A DNA stretch of 64,000 nt from Streptomyces spiramyceticus (lineage in GTDB: Bacteria; Actinomycetota; Actinomycetes; Streptomycetales; Streptomycetaceae), in the NCBI RefSeq assembly GCF_028807635.1, contig NZ_JARBAX010000002.1:558001-622000 (forward strand), written 5' to 3'. Made by a program: the position numbers and the translations under genes. Shown in pieces: positions 17,682 through 27,731 of this stretch (within the stretch, counting starts at the first letter, position 1; each line of letters starts with the position of its first letter). The notes beneath the pieces were generated by a model. It was not told the origin of the DNA and ran no database searches. It saw only the letters and a program-made list of their open reading frames with translations.

Positions 17682-18834
17682 TTCAAGACACTCATCCGAC
17701 AGTCAGTTCGTCCTTCCGTGTGGAACCAGGCATAACCCGCTGACCCGTAGGTCACCGCGCCTCCCCGCAACCTGCTGAAGACCCACGACACCGGCTGGGG
17801 GCCGCACCGGTGTCCGAGGGATCACGCGGTTCACTACCGGGCCGCCTCGGGCCCCTCGTTCAATGCCGAACCAGGTGGGCAGAGGGAGCCACCCTGGGGT
17901 TTCCGGCGGAGGTTCCCATCGCGGGCGCCCCGGTAAAGATCTCCTGGACCACTGACCGCGAGCTCCCCGGCGGCTGCAGCATCGCCGGGCTCGCCCTCGC
18001 GGTCTACCCGCCCTGACCAGCGAAGTGGGAACCGATCACGGCGATCGCGGGAAACGATCACCACTAGGTATCCGTCACCTGACAGACATCATTTTCGATC
18101 CGCGTAGGTGTCGTCGAAGGGGCGCTCGCCGGAGCGATTCAGGCCCTGGTCGTCAACGAATCCCATGCCCTGCGCAACGTGCCTTTCCGCCATGGCTCAG
18201 GAAGAGGACACACGGGTTGGTGCCGAGTTCGCCAAGCCCCCAGTGGGAGGTCCCCGGTTGGCGGATCTCACGGGTACCGGGCACCCCAGACCGCCAGAAC
18301 ATCCACATGTCCGTATCGCACACGCCGTCGTCGCTGATTCCGATCTCCGACGCGTGAGCGTCCTCGTGCCTCGGCTCCAACGCGCAGCGCAGAGTGGAGC
18401 GAACCTCCGGGGTGAGCATCTCGTCTCACGGGGCAGCAGCCTCAGCCGCGTTGAAGCAGGAGCTGCGATCCGGGGCTACCTCGGCCCCAGCGGCGGTCTG
18501 CGTCGTCATACCAGGTCAACGACGCGGACCGCTGCGCTGCACTCCACTCATCGGGTGATGCCGCAGCCGCTCCAGCAGCGACGTCACGTGGTGGCCGGCT
18601 GCGGCATCTTCAGGACCCCGGCGATCTTCCGCGCCAGCTCCGCAACGTGGGGCGGCCACCCCCATGCCGGATACGGGGGTGAGTTGCCCGCGGTGCTCAG
18701 CCGACCGGAGGCGTCTGCAACTCCTTCGCACGGGAGTGGCGAGCGGCTGATCAGGCTCGGCTACCAGTACTCAGTAATGCTGCCGTCGGCGTTGATCTGC
18801 TCGCGTACCGCATCGGCATGACTTTGGTCCGGGT
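17682..18834. other. 1.15-kb stretch without a convincing gene
   Basis: Contains the promoter region of the minus-strand operon at its left end. Short coding-like scraps occur, for example PAWGWPPHVAELARKIAGVL on the minus strand near 18600-18690 and an 88-codon minus frame at 18153-18419 rich in Trp and Gly. None has a ribosome site or recognisable family. It looks like eroded DNA. Confidence 0.45.
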
Positions 18835-19785
18835 GTGCTGCCCGGCGGGCTGGCGTTCGAGGCGAAGTTCGACGGCTACCGCGTCCTGCTGTTCACCCGG
18901 TCGCCGCCGGGCGGGCCAGTGCTGTTGCAGTCGCGGCGCGGCAGCCTGATCCAGCCCCACTTCCCCTGACCTCGTCACTGCGGCGCAGCAGCTGCGGGAC
19001 GGCCTGGTCCTCGATGGCGAGCTGGTGGTGTGGTCGGGGGGACCGGCTGTCGTTCGAGGCGTTGCAGCGCCGCGCCTCCTCCGGCGGCCGCACCAGGGCG
19101 CAGCTTGCGGCGGCGATGCCCGCTCACTTCATCGCCTTCGACGTCCTGCAGAAAGACGGCCAGGAGCTCGTGAACGAGCCCTACGAGCGCCGCCGCGCCG
19201 TCCTTGAGGGCCTGTTCACCGAGCACGGCCTGACACCGCCATGGACGCTGTGCCCGATGACAACGGACCTGGCCGTCGCCCAGGAGTGGCTGGAGTCCTG
19301 GACCGAAGTCCAAGGAGTGGAGCGCCTGGCCATCAAGGGCCTCGGGCAGCGATACATGTGTGGCGCCCGAGGATGATTCAAGGTGCGCCGACGGCAGACG
19401 ACCGAAGCTGTGATCGGCGGAGCCACCGGCACAATGCGACGCCCGCAGCTGCTCGTCCTCGGGCGGTACGACGAAGACGGTCGGCTGCGCGCGGTCGGCC
19501 GGACGACGCCGCTGAAGCCGGACGGCGCCCAGCAGCTCGCTGACCACCTCACCGAAGCCGCCCCGACCATCCCTGGACCGGCGTACGGTTCACCGCCGCT
19601 TGGGGCAGCCGCGAACCCCCTCGACCCGATCCTGGTCATCCCCGAGCTGATCGCCGAGATCAGCGCCGAAACCGCCATCGAGCGGAGCCTGGCGCCACCC
19701 GCTGCGCTACGTGCGGCTGCGCCTGGACGTCACGGTGGCCGACGTGCCGCCCTTCGGTGAGGGCACGGCGCCCGCCGCCGGGTGA
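18835..19785 (+). pseudogene. ATP-dependent DNA ligase, truncated and frameshifted
   Basis: Reads GLAFEAKFDGYRVLLFTRSP, which carries the EAKFDGYR nucleotidyl-transfer motif with the Lys, then DGLVLDGELVVW and FIAFDVLQKDGQELVNEPYE, ERLAIKGLGQRYM, then in another frame RRRQTTEAVIGGATGTM, RPQLLVLGRYDEDGRLRAVG, and finally WRHPLRYVRLRLDVTVADVP. A stop follows PHFP (18968) and at least three frame changes are needed. The N-terminal 20 or so residues are absent. Relatives are the short LigC-type ligases common in Streptomyces. Confidence 0.8.
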
Positions 19786-20170
19786 CGTCAGCGGATCAGT
19801 CGGGTCTCCGCCTGGGGAGCTCGCCGACGGGTGATCCGTTCGGTGGAGTTGCACGGGCCGGTCACAGCCGCTGACCCGCAAGCGTTCCGCCCGGCGCAGC
19901 GCGCCCCCGGGGTGTCAGTGGTGGCACATAGGACCGGGTGCCGTCGATGGGCAGGAAGAACCACGCGTGCTCGTGGTGCAGCGAAGGGGCCGTCGGCCCG
20001 AAAACTGACGCGCCAGAGAACGCCAAATGCAATTCCCCCATGAGGTAAATCGCATTATCGCTCTTTTTTGGAATCTCGGTAATAACGTTTTGTGGGATAT
20101 GCGGCGGGGAGGTTGGAGATCGACAAACCCGCTACAAGGCGGGTGCATCAAAGGGGAGTTGGATTCAGTC
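19786..20170. other. Upstream region of the EF-hand operon
   Basis: The right half (about 20020-20130) is clearly AT-richer than its surroundings (for example TTTTTTGGAATCTCGGTAAT), as a promoter region or newly acquired DNA might be. No gene is apparent. AGGGGAG at 20152-20158 is the ribosome site for the EF-hand gene. Confidence 0.4.
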
Positions 20171-20770
20171 ATGGCAGATCCTCAGGATGTCAGCGACCTG
20201 CTGGAGCGGAAGATCGATGTCTGCTTCGGCCACGTGGACGTGGACGGCGACGGGGTGTTCGAGGAAGCGGACGTCATGGCTCTGGCGGCGCGGATGATCG
20301 CGTACCAGAACGTCGCGTTCGACGCGCCCGAGGCGCAGGCGCTGTTCCGGAGTTTCCAGGAGTTCGTGCGGAGCATCGCCCGTGAACTAGAGCTCACCAG
20401 CGGGCAGATCGGTCCGGAGCAGTGGCGCAAGGGCATGATCGGCACGTTCGGGGAGAACCCGCCGCTGTTCGACAAGGTGTTCAGGCCGCTGGCGGCGGCC
20501 ATCTGGCGCCTGTGTGACCGTGACGGCGACGGGAGGGTCGACGCAGAGGAGTTCCTCTGTTTCCAGAAGGCGGTCGGGAGTTCTCCGGAGAATCGGCAGA
20601 TCGCCTTCGAGCGGCTCGACCTGAACGGTGACGGGTCGCTGTCGGTGGAGGAGATCCTGTCCGCCTACAAGGACTACTACACCAGCCGGGACCCGCAGGC
20701 CCCGGGCAACTGGCTGTACGGGGATGTCTGGGACGCCGAGATCTGGGACGGGACCAAGGTCAAACTCTGA
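20171..20770 (+). CDS. EF-hand calcium-binding protein (calexcitin-like)
   Basis: 199 residues with three canonical EF loops: DVDGDGVFEEAD (about 23-34), DRDGDGRVDAEE (116-127) and DLNGDGSLSVEE (150-161); a degenerate fourth site lies between the first two. Overall it resembles the four-EF-hand sarcoplasmic calcium-binding/calexcitin fold seen in Streptomyces proteins such as calerythrin relatives. Cytoplasmic, no signal. Probably a Ca2+ sensor or buffer. It heads a plus-strand run of four genes with gaps of 11-29 nt. Confidence 0.88.
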   Translation: MADPQDVSDLLERKIDVCFGHVDVDGDGVFEEADVMALAARMIAYQNVAFDAPEAQALFRSFQEFVRSIARELELTSGQIGPEQWRKGMIGTFGENPPLFDKVFRPLAAAIWRLCDRDGDGRVDAEEFLCFQKAVGSSPENRQIAFERLDLNGDGSLSVEEILSAYKDYYTSRDPQAPGNWLYGDVWDAEIWDGTKVKL

Positions 20771-20799
20771 CAGCTGAGGGGCGCAAGGGGGGAATGCCA

Positions 20800-21408
20800 A
20801 TGGTTCGAGCGTTCGAAGCTGAACTCGTCCGGTGCACGACCGCGGTCCTGAGCCACAGAACGCTCGAACCGTTCCTCGATGCGGCTTTCACGGCCTACGA
20901 CGCGTGCACACCCAGCCAGCCACCGTCGTGCTTCGCGATCCTGGTCGGCACGCTCGACCGGGAGCGGGCCGTCGTGCGCCGGGTCGAACTTGCCCGCAGC
21001 GTCCGGTCGACGGACCAGGTCGCGGCGCAGGAGTTCAGGGCGGAGGTCGTGCCGCGGTTCGGGGCGGCGTACGACAACATCCACCGCGGGTTCTGGTGCG
21101 ACTCGAAGGACCTGCTACGCATCCACCGGCGCGCCGACGAGCAGGGGCTGGACATCGTCGGATCCATCCACCTGCATCCCGACTGGCACCGCCTGGGCCC
21201 GCCCAGCGAGCAGGGGCTGCGCATCAGCGAAGCACCAACCCCCATGGACGCCTACATGTTCGGCGCCACGCACTGGCCGCTCAACATGATCTGTTACGTG
21301 GAGCGCGTGGACCAGCTCCTGTACTACACGCTCGGCGCATGGGGCCCGCCCTCCGGGACCCAGGATGCGCTTTGCCCGCCGCTTCACATTCAGTTCTGCA
21401 CGGACTGA
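20800..21408 (+). CDS. JAMM/MPN-like protein
   Basis: About 202 residues. The core DIVGSIHLHPDWHRLGPPSE has the HxHP of JAMM metallo-isopeptidases (His 124, His 126). The usual S-x-x-D after it is not exact (Ser 136 is present; the nearest Asp is in APTPMD, about 150), so zinc binding or activity is uncertain. ATG 20800 is chosen because AAGGGGGG ends 7 nt before it; ATG 20794 is too close. It follows the EF-hand gene by 29 nt. Bacterial JAMM proteins act in sulfur-carrier processing and in ubiquitin-like systems; no such partner is visible here. Confidence 0.5.
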   Translation: MVRAFEAELVRCTTAVLSHRTLEPFLDAAFTAYDACTPSQPPSCFAILVGTLDRERAVVRRVELARSVRSTDQVAAQEFRAEVVPRFGAAYDNIHRGFWCDSKDLLRIHRRADEQGLDIVGSIHLHPDWHRLGPPSEQGLRISEAPTPMDAYMFGATHWPLNMICYVERVDQLLYYTLGAWGPPSGTQDALCPPLHIQFCTD

Positions 21409-21425
21409 CGAAAGAAAGACGACGT

Positions 21426-21812
21426 GTGATCGCCGAGGAAATCCGTTCGGTCTTCGCCGCGATGGCGGCCGCCTGGGCCCGATCCGACGCGAAGGAATTC
21501 GCGCAAGCCTTCACCGAAGACGCCGACTTCACATCCGTGCGCTGCGACCACGTCCGCGGCAGCGCAAAGATCGCCCTGGCGCACGCACAGCTCTTCACCA
21601 CCCAGTACGCCGGTACCCGGCTCGAGCCGACCGTCCAACGCATCAGCCGGCTCAGGCCGGACATCGCCATCGCCCACGTGGAGAACAGGCTGCTGCGCGC
21701 GGACGGAACCGCCCTGCACCACATGCATGCACAAGCGGTCCTGGAACACCGCCCCGGAGGCTGGAAAATCCTGTCCTTCATCAACATGGTCCCGCTGCCC
21801 GCCCAAGGCTGA
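21426..21812 (+). CDS. SnoaL-like/SgcJ-family protein
   Basis: 128 residues from GTG 21426, RBS-like GAAAGA upstream. EEIRSVFAAMAAAWARSDAK, FTEDADFTSVRCDHVRGSAK and the closing GGWKILSFINMVPLPA are typical of the SgcJ/EcaC group of the NTF2/SnoaL cone fold. Members include small cyclases, isomerases and binding proteins of secondary metabolism. No catalytic residue can be assigned. It lies 17 nt after the JAMM-like gene and 11 nt before the VOC gene. Confidence 0.8.
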   Translation: MIAEEIRSVFAAMAAAWARSDAKEFAQAFTEDADFTSVRCDHVRGSAKIALAHAQLFTTQYAGTRLEPTVQRISRLRPDIAIAHVENRLLRADGTALHHMHAQAVLEHRPGGWKILSFINMVPLPAQG

Positions 21813-21823
21813 GGAGAATCCGC

Positions 21824-22189
21824 ATGCCCAGGCCGAGACTGCGCCACCTGGCGCTCTACGCCCGCCGCCCGGACAAGCTCGCGACGTTCTACCAGGAGCA
21901 CTTCGGCATGGAAGTCATCCACAGCGATCCGGAAGGCAACCATTTCCTCAGCGACGGCTACCTCACCCTCGCCCTGCTCAAGCACCAGATGGAAGGCGAG
22001 GCCCCCCTGGGCATGAATCACTTCGGCTTCCAGGTCGACGACCTGCCCGCTACCTGCGCCACCCTGGCCCACGCGGATGTCGAGGAACCCCAACGCCGAG
22101 CCTCACTCCGCCCGTTCGCCGAATACCGCGCCACCGACCCCGAAGGCAACTGGTTCGACCTCTCCGAACACGGCTACGGAGTCCCATAA
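21824..22189 (+). CDS. VOC/glyoxalase-fold protein
   Basis: 121 residues: LRHLALYARRPDKLATFYQE, HFGMEVIHSDPEGNHFL, MNHFGFQVDDLPAT and TDPEGNWFDLSEHG show the paired beta-alpha-beta units of the vicinal oxygen chelate fold. Possible metal ligands are His 8, His 66 and Glu 115 of the translated frame. Members are glyoxalases, dioxygenases or resistance proteins; the substrate is not readable. GAGGAG precedes the ATG. Last gene of the four-gene unit. Confidence 0.85.
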   Translation: MPRPRLRHLALYARRPDKLATFYQEHFGMEVIHSDPEGNHFLSDGYLTLALLKHQMEGEAPLGMNHFGFQVDDLPATCATLAHADVEEPQRRASLRPFAEYRATDPEGNWFDLSEHGYGVP

Positions 22190-22754
22190 CGCCTGCGCCG
22201 CTCGTTGCCGCTTCGTTGAGGGCTTGGGGGGAGAGTCGCCAATGCCGCGACCTCCAACGGTGACGGCCCATAAGCCAGTGCGTCGAACGCAGTGGTCAGC
22301 CCTGGCCCGCAACGGAAGGTGCGTGCCAGGGCTGTGGGCATGGTCCGAGCCCGGCGGGGGCGGGTTGGGCTCAGCTCACAGCATTGCGAGGTAGAAGGCG
22401 GTGGCCGGTCCGCTGCCGGTATGGCTGTAGGTGACGTACGGGCGTGGCGTGTGCAGGCGGCGCCGCCCACCGGTCGCAGCTCGAACGCAAAGCTCGCGGG
22501 GGCGGAGTCACGCCCACGGTGTAGGGCCGGTCTGCAGTTCTCACCGCCGGTGGATGATTCGGTCTGATGACCCGGGTGCGTACAAGCGGCTCCTTGAGCT
22601 GCTCTTCCTACCGCCACAGCAGCTGAACCAGGACAAGGCTGCGTAACTCCGGCCGGTGGGGCGGGCGTTGGAGGGTACGATCTGCCGCATCACATGGATG
22701 GCCCCCGGCAGCGCGCCAACGCTCCAGGGGCCTGGCCAGTCTGGAGGGACTGAC
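22190..22754. other. Region upstream of the integrase
   Basis: No gene is supported. A short plus-strand frame ends DDPGAYKRLLELLFLPPQQL at about 22645, which may be the tail of a lost gene. An excisionase or repressor was looked for and not recognised. The integrase promoter must lie here; GGAGGG stands before its ATG. Confidence 0.35.
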
Positions 22755-25082
22755 ATGCGTAATTCTGTCACATCCGCGATCAGCGCCCTCGATCGAACAG
22801 CCCAGCCCCAGCTCCGCGCGGTTGACTACCTGCGCGTCTCCACGGAAGAGCAGAAAAAGGGCTACGGCATCACCTACACGGGCAAGCGAACCGTCAAACA
22901 CATCCAGAAGAAGGGCTGGCTGCACGTCGACACGTTCGCTGATGAGGGCTTCAGCGGGAGCCTCGACCACACGCAGCGTCCCGACCTCAAGCGCCTGATG
23001 GAGCTGGCACAGCAGACCTCGAGGCCCTTCGATGTGGTCGTCGTTGCCGAAGAGCGTGCCATCGGCCGTCGTGACCGCGCCTTCTGGCCCTGGGTCTGGA
23101 AGCTGGAAGACCTCGGCATCTTCACGGCAGTCGTCAGAGGCGACTACGACAACACGACCGAAGAGGGTCGTTCGAAGATGCGCAAGGAGCAGGACAAGGC
23201 GGAAGTCGAGCGCATCACCATCCGCGACCGTACGCAGGGCGGTGTCCAGGAGAAGGCGGAGGTTGGCGGTCACCCCGGCGGTGTCGCGCCGTACGGCTAC
23301 CGCATCGAAAATCAGGGGAAGCGGGGCGAAAGTCGCCTGGTGCTCGATACCGGAGAGAAGCACGAGGGGTACCCCACTCTGCACAGGGCGCACAAGCTCC
23401 TCGTTGAGGAGGGGATGAACACAAGCGAGGCGGAAGACCTCTTCAACGCGGAGGGCGTTCCTGGCCCCACCATGGATCACTGGCCTCGTGGATCCCTCCG
23501 GCATGTGCTCACCGGACAGGCCGTACAGGAATCTGTTCGTCTCTACCGCGACCCCAAGGGCCCGAAGATCAGGCTCGACGTTGACGGGAAGCCTCTCTTC
23601 GGGCAGACGGTGGTCATTCAGCTCGACCCGGTATTCAATCCCACAGAGCTGAAGCTCCTCAACCTGGCCCTGGCTCGGACATCTCGGGGACCGCGAACCA
23701 CAGACGCGAACGTCCACCCATTGAGTAAGCACGTGGTTGGACTGTGTGGCGCGTACTACACAGGCGTGAGCCGCATCGGGAGGGACGACAAGCGGGCCTA
23801 CCGATGCTCAGGAAAAAACCAAAAGGACAAGAAGAAGCAAAAGTGCGACTGTGCTCAAATCAATGCGGACGCTCTGGAAAATCGTGTCTGGACTGAGGTT
23901 TGCAGACTGCTGGAGGACCCGGAGCGGCTGAATCAAATGGCCACCGACTGGCTCGACATGGTCAAAAACAGTGGCGTGGATTACGAGGCTCGAATTATCG
24001 AGCTGGACACACAAATCGACGAGCTGGACGCGACCATCGCTGTGACTATGGCAGCCGCAGCCCGTCAGGCCGCTCGGAAGAAGTTGGGTGCCAAGGAGGC
24101 GCAGGAGTCGGTCGAGCGAACCGTGCGCCCTCTCAACGAGGAATTGGCGGGGCTGGAAAAGCTCCGGGCCGAAGCCGACAGCTGGCTCCAGGAAGCGAAG
24201 AGCACGGTAGACCGCGCTAGGGATCTCCAGGCTCTTGCCAAGATGGCACGGGTACGGCTGCACACCATGGATGCTCGACAGCAAGAAGACGTCATTGATC
24301 TGCTGGACCTGCGGGTGACGATTCTTGGGGACATTCCTAAGAAGCTCCGCGCCGATGACAAGATCAGCGCCTGGTTCCGGGACCGCGACACGGTGGTTCC
24401 TGCGCTTACCGACGAGGCCTGGGGGCTGGTGGAGCCCATCTTCAACGCTCCTCGTCAGGGCCGTCGTCCGATGGATCCTCGCGGGCTTCTGGGGGCCATG
24501 CTCGACAAGGCGCGTACTGGGTCTTCTTGGGCGGAAGTAGGGATCAAGGCGGCCAGCGCTTGGCCTCGGTGGGTCAAGACGGGCCAGTGGGATCGCCTCA
24601 TGGAGGCTCTGGATGCCGTTCCCGGCGCTCCCGCCTACGACGGCGTTGAGCTGCCTCCTTTGCGCGTAGAGGGCCGTGTAGACCCTCGCCTGCTCATTGG
24701 TGAAGATGAGCCACCTGATGGGGGTGACCCGTTCAAGGCCTCCGACTACAAGATCTCGCCGTTCGAGCTGGAGAGCGCGCTGCTGGAGCACGAGGCGGTG
24801 GCGGAGGCGGCGGTCGTACCCGCGCCCGATGCGCTGCGGCTGTCCGTGCCGAAGGCGTACGTCGTACTGGCGGAGGGGTGGGAGCCGGGGCCCGACACCG
24901 CCAAGGTGCTCTTCGAGCACTCGCGGTCGGTGCTCGCGGCGTACCAGCGCATCCGCCGCATCGAGTTCGCCGAGCTGCCCAAGACGGTGTCGGGCAAGAT
25001 CCGCCGCATCGAGCTGCGCGAGCGCACGGCGAAGGGCTCGTCCGCCGAGTACGCCGAGTATGCCGAGGGAGACCTGCGATGA
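22755..25082 (+). CDS. Large serine integrase, reading frame fused to an acyl-CoA synthetase tail at the attachment junction
   Basis: Site-specific recombinase that integrates the element. N-terminal resolvase domain with the nucleophile Ser in [10 protein letters not shown], then a recombinase domain ([20 protein letters not shown]), a zinc-ribbon ([25 protein letters not shown]) with a long coiled coil (about residues 410-510), then [20 protein letters not shown], which resembles the DNA-binding start of IS5 transposases. From about 24730 the frame becomes [20 protein letters not shown] and continues to [17 protein letters not shown], the C-terminus of a medium-chain acyl-CoA synthetase. 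The native integrase stop has evidently been replaced by host sequence. ATG 22755 follows GGAGGG. Confidence 0.9.
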   Translation: MRNSVTSAISALDRTAQPQLRAVDYLRVSTEEQKKGYGITYTGKRTVKHIQKKGWLHVDTFADEGFSGSLDHTQRPDLKRLMELAQQTSRPFDVVVVAEERAIGRRDRAFWPWVWKLEDLGIFTAVVRGDYDNTTEEGRSKMRKEQDKAEVERITIRDRTQGGVQEKAEVGGHPGGVAPYGYRIENQGKRGESRLVLDTGEKHEGYPTLHRAHKLLVEEGMNTSEAEDLFNAEGVPGPTMDHWPRGSLRHVLTGQAVQESVRLYRDPKGPKIRLDVDGKPLFGQTVVIQLDPVFNPTELKLLNLALARTSRGPRTTDANVHPLSKHVVGLCGAYYTGVSRIGRDDKRAYRCSGKNQKDKKKQKCDCAQINADALENRVWTEVCRLLEDPERLNQMATDWLDMVKNSGVDYEARIIELDTQIDELDATIAVTMAAAARQAARKKLGAKEAQESVERTVRPLNEELAGLEKLRAEADSWLQEAKSTVDRARDLQALAKMARVRLHTMDARQQEDVIDLLDLRVTILGDIPKKLRADDKISAWFRDRDTVVPALTDEAWGLVEPIFNAPRQGRRPMDPRGLLGAMLDKARTGSSWAEVGIKAASAWPRWVKTGQWDRLMEALDAVPGAPAYDGVELPPLRVEGRVDPRLLIGEDEPPDGGDPFKASDYKISPFELESALLEHEAVAEAAVVPAPDALRLSVPKAYVVLAEGWEPGPDTAKVLFEHSRSVLAAYQRIRRIEFAELPKTVSGKIRRIELRERTAKGSSAEYAEYAEGDLR
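24725..24760. other. Probable right attachment junction (attR) of the island
   Basis: Element sequence on the left (integrase) meets host acyl-CoA synthetase sequence on the right; the first clearly host codons are FKASDYKI at about 24731-24754. The crossover core cannot be defined because the left junction and the 5' part of the synthetase are not in the window. Phage R4 integrase is known to use an acyl-CoA synthetase gene as attB, so this is a plausible relative of that targeting. Confidence 0.6.
24731..25082 (+). pseudogene. 3' fragment of an acyl-CoA synthetase (attB target gene)
   Basis: About 116 codons of the mobile C-terminal subdomain of an AMP-forming acyl-CoA synthetase: [52 protein letters not shown] with the catalytic Lys in the KTVSGKIRR motif. 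The remaining 400 or so residues were separated by integration. Its TGA overlaps the start of the next synthetase (ATGA), showing that the two were once a coupled pair. Confidence 0.8.
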
Positions 25083-26680
25083 GCTCGTACACGCACGGCA
25101 CCGGCTCCGCACCGCTCCTCGGCGACACGATCGGCCAGAACCTCGACCGGGCGATCGCGGCATACCCGGACCGGGAGGCGCTGGTCGACCTGGGGACGGG
25201 CGGCCGTTGGACGTACGCGGAATTCGGTGCGGCCGTCGACCAGTTGGCGCGCGGACTGCTCGGCACGGGGGTCGTGAAGGGCGACCGGGTCGGGATCTGG
25301 GCGGTGAACTGCTCGGAGTGGGTGCTGGTGCAGTACGCCACGGCCCGGATCGGCGCGATCATGGTGAACATCAATCCGGCCTACCGGGCGCACGAGCTGG
25401 CGTACGTACTCGACCAGGCGGGCATCTCGGTCCTGATCGCCTCGCAGTCCCACAAGACGAGCGACTACCGCGCACTCGTGGATCAAGTGCGGCCGGACTG
25501 TCCCGGGCTGCGGGCAGTCCACTACATCGAGGACGGTTCCTGGGACGTGCTCCTCGATGCGGCGCAGCGCGTCACTGAGGCCCAACTGGCAGCGTGCGAG
25601 GCCGAGTTGTCGTGCGACGACCCCATCAACATCCAGTACACCTCGGGGACGACCGGATTCCCCAAGGGTGCGACGCTCTCCCACCACAACATCCTCAACA
25701 ACGGCTATTTCGTGGGCGAGATGGTCGGCTACACCGAGCAGGACCGGATCTGTCTGCCCGTGCCGTTCTACCACTGCTTCGGCATGGTGATGGGAAATCT
25801 CGCGGCCACGTCCCACGGCGCGTGCATCGTCGTCCCGGCGCCGTCCTTCGACCCGGCCGCGACGCTCCGGGCCGTCCAGGAGGAGCGCTGCACCTCCCTC
25901 TATGGCGTCCCCACGATGTTCATCGCCGAGCTCGGCCTTCCGGATTTCTCCTCGTACGACCTGTCCTCCCTGCGCACCGGCATCATGGCGGGCTCACCCT
26001 GCCCCGTGGAGGTGATGAAGCGGGTTGTCGCCGAAATGCACATGGCCGAGGTGTCCATCTGTTACGGCATGACGGAGACGTCCCCGGTCTCCACCCAGAC
26101 CCGCCGCGACGACGATCTTGAGCGCCGTACGGGCACGGTCGGCCGGGTCATGCCGCACGTCGAGATCAAGGTCGTCGACCCGGTGACGGGTGTGACGCTG
26201 CCGCGCGGTGAGGCGGGCGAGCTGTGCACGCGCGGCTACAGCGTGATGCTCGGGTACTGGGAGGAGCCGGAGAAGACAGCGGAGGTCGTCGACGCGGGCC
26301 GCTGGATGCATACCGGTGACCTGGCGGTGATCCGCGAGGACGGCTACGTCCAGATCGTCGGCCGCATCAAGGACATGATCATCAGGGGCGGCGAGAACGT
26401 CTATCCACGCGAGATCGAGGAGTTCCTGTACGGCCACCCGAAGATCTCCGACGTCCAGGTGGTCGGTCTCCCCGACGAGCGTTACGGCGAGGAGATCCTG
26501 GCCTGCGTCATCCCCCACAGGCAGGACGACCCGCCGACGCTGGACGAGGTGACGGCGTACTGCCGCGAACAGCTCGCCCACTACAAGGTCCCGCGGCGCC
26601 TGGCGATCATGGATTCGTTCCCGATGACGGTCAGCGGCAAGGTCAGGAAGGTGGAGCTGCGGGAGCGTTACAGCGACTAG
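25079..26680 (+). CDS. Acyl-CoA synthetase (FadD-like)
   Basis: 533-residue AMP-forming ligase that activates a carboxylic acid, probably a fatty acid, with ATP and CoA. Seen: P-loop [46 protein letters not shown] with the hinge [19 protein letters not shown], and the terminal MTVSGKVRK bearing the catalytic Lys. ATG 25079 overlaps the stop of the upstream synthetase fragment. After island insertion it is probably read from the integrase side or from an internal promoter. Confidence 0.93.
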   Translation: MSSYTHGTGSAPLLGDTIGQNLDRAIAAYPDREALVDLGTGGRWTYAEFGAAVDQLARGLLGTGVVKGDRVGIWAVNCSEWVLVQYATARIGAIMVNINPAYRAHELAYVLDQAGISVLIASQSHKTSDYRALVDQVRPDCPGLRAVHYIEDGSWDVLLDAAQRVTEAQLAACEAELSCDDPINIQYTSGTTGFPKGATLSHHNILNNGYFVGEMVGYTEQDRICLPVPFYHCFGMVMGNLAATSHGACIVVPAPSFDPAATLRAVQEERCTSLYGVPTMFIAELGLPDFSSYDLSSLRTGIMAGSPCPVEVMKRVVAEMHMAEVSICYGMTETSPVSTQTRRDDDLERRTGTVGRVMPHVEIKVVDPVTGVTLPRGEAGELCTRGYSVMLGYWEEPEKTAEVVDAGRWMHTGDLAVIREDGYVQIVGRIKDMIIRGGENVYPREIEEFLYGHPKISDVQVVGLPDERYGEEILACVIPHRQDDPPTLDEVTAYCREQLAHYKVPRRLAIMDSFPMTVSGKVRKVELRERYSD

Positions 26681-26694
26681 CGATCGAACGGCGG

Positions 26695-27691
26695 TCAGAG
26701 GTTGTCGATGCGGACGACCAGTTTGCCGACCGAGCGGTTGTGCTCCATGTCCGAGTGGGCCTCGCGGATTTCTTCGAGACGGTAGACCTGGGGCGGACCG
26801 AGTGCGATGCGGCCATCGGCGATCTTGTCGAGGCAGTCCTGCAGTACGGCGGCGGGGAGGTCGGTGGACTCGCCGCCGTAGCCGGTCAGGCGGACCCCGT
26901 TGGGCAGATAGCCGATGGGGTAGAAGTCCGGCACGGTCCAGTCGTTGGACAGCATTCCGGTGAAGCAGACCGTGCCGTGGACGCGGGTGGCGGCGAGAGT
27001 GTCGGGGAGGGTGGGGGTTCCGACGAGTTCGACGGCCGCGTCGACCCCGCCCGGCACGATGCTCCGTACATCGTCGGAGATGCGTCCGGTGTCGACCAGG
27101 ACATGATCGGCGCCGTGCTCGGTCAGCGCCTTGGCCCGGCCGGCCTGCCGGGTCGTGGACAGGACAATGGAGCCCCATGTCCTTGGCGAGCGCCGCGGCG
27201 GCGAGCCCGACGGACGAGGTGCCGCCGCGCACGAGGAGGGTCTGGCCGGGGCGCAGATCCAGGCCGGTGGTGAGCGAGCCGTACGCCGTCTGCAAGGTTT
27301 CGGGCACCGCGCCGATGATCTCCCACGGCAGATCCGACCGGAACGGGATGACCTGGCCGCGCGGCACGACCGTGTACTCGGCGTAGCCGCCGTCGAAGGT
27401 GCGGCCCATGCCGCCCATCATCGTCGCGACCTGCTGTCCGGTCCTGAACTCGCCGTCCGGATCCGCGTCGACCGTGCCCACGCATTCGATGCCCGGTACG
27501 CGCGGGGAAGGTCACCCCTTGCGCGAGGCCGAGGCGGGTGTGCAGCTCGGAGCGGTTCAGGCCGAAGGCGCGCACCGCGATACGGAGCCAGCCCGGCGGG
27601 GCTGCGGCATCGGCAGTTCACGGAGGTGGAGGTTCTCCACCGGCCCCGGCCCGGTCAGGACTGTCCCGCGCATACGCGTACTCGCGGCCAT
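26695..27691 (-). pseudogene. Zinc-type alcohol dehydrogenase/quinone reductase, multiple frameshifts
   Basis: Begins MRGTVLTGPGPVENLHLREL, shifts to VRAFGLNRSELHTRLGLAQG, shifts to CVGTVDADPDGEFRTGQQVA...GYAEYTVVPRGQVIPF and QTLLVRGGTSSVGLAAAALA (dinucleotide-binding site), and ends in a further frame with GGVDAAVELVGTPTLPDTLA...SVGKLVVRIDNL. At least three frame changes fall within 1 kb, while the genes on both sides are intact, so decay is more likely than general sequencing error. Confidence 0.8.
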
Positions 27692-27731
27692 CGGACTCGC
27701 TTCCCCCTCGGCCTGTCTGACCTGTCACCCG

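Noticed and set aside
18153..18419. 88-codon minus frame rich in Trp and Gly
   Set aside because: No ribosome site, no family, lies in eroded DNA.
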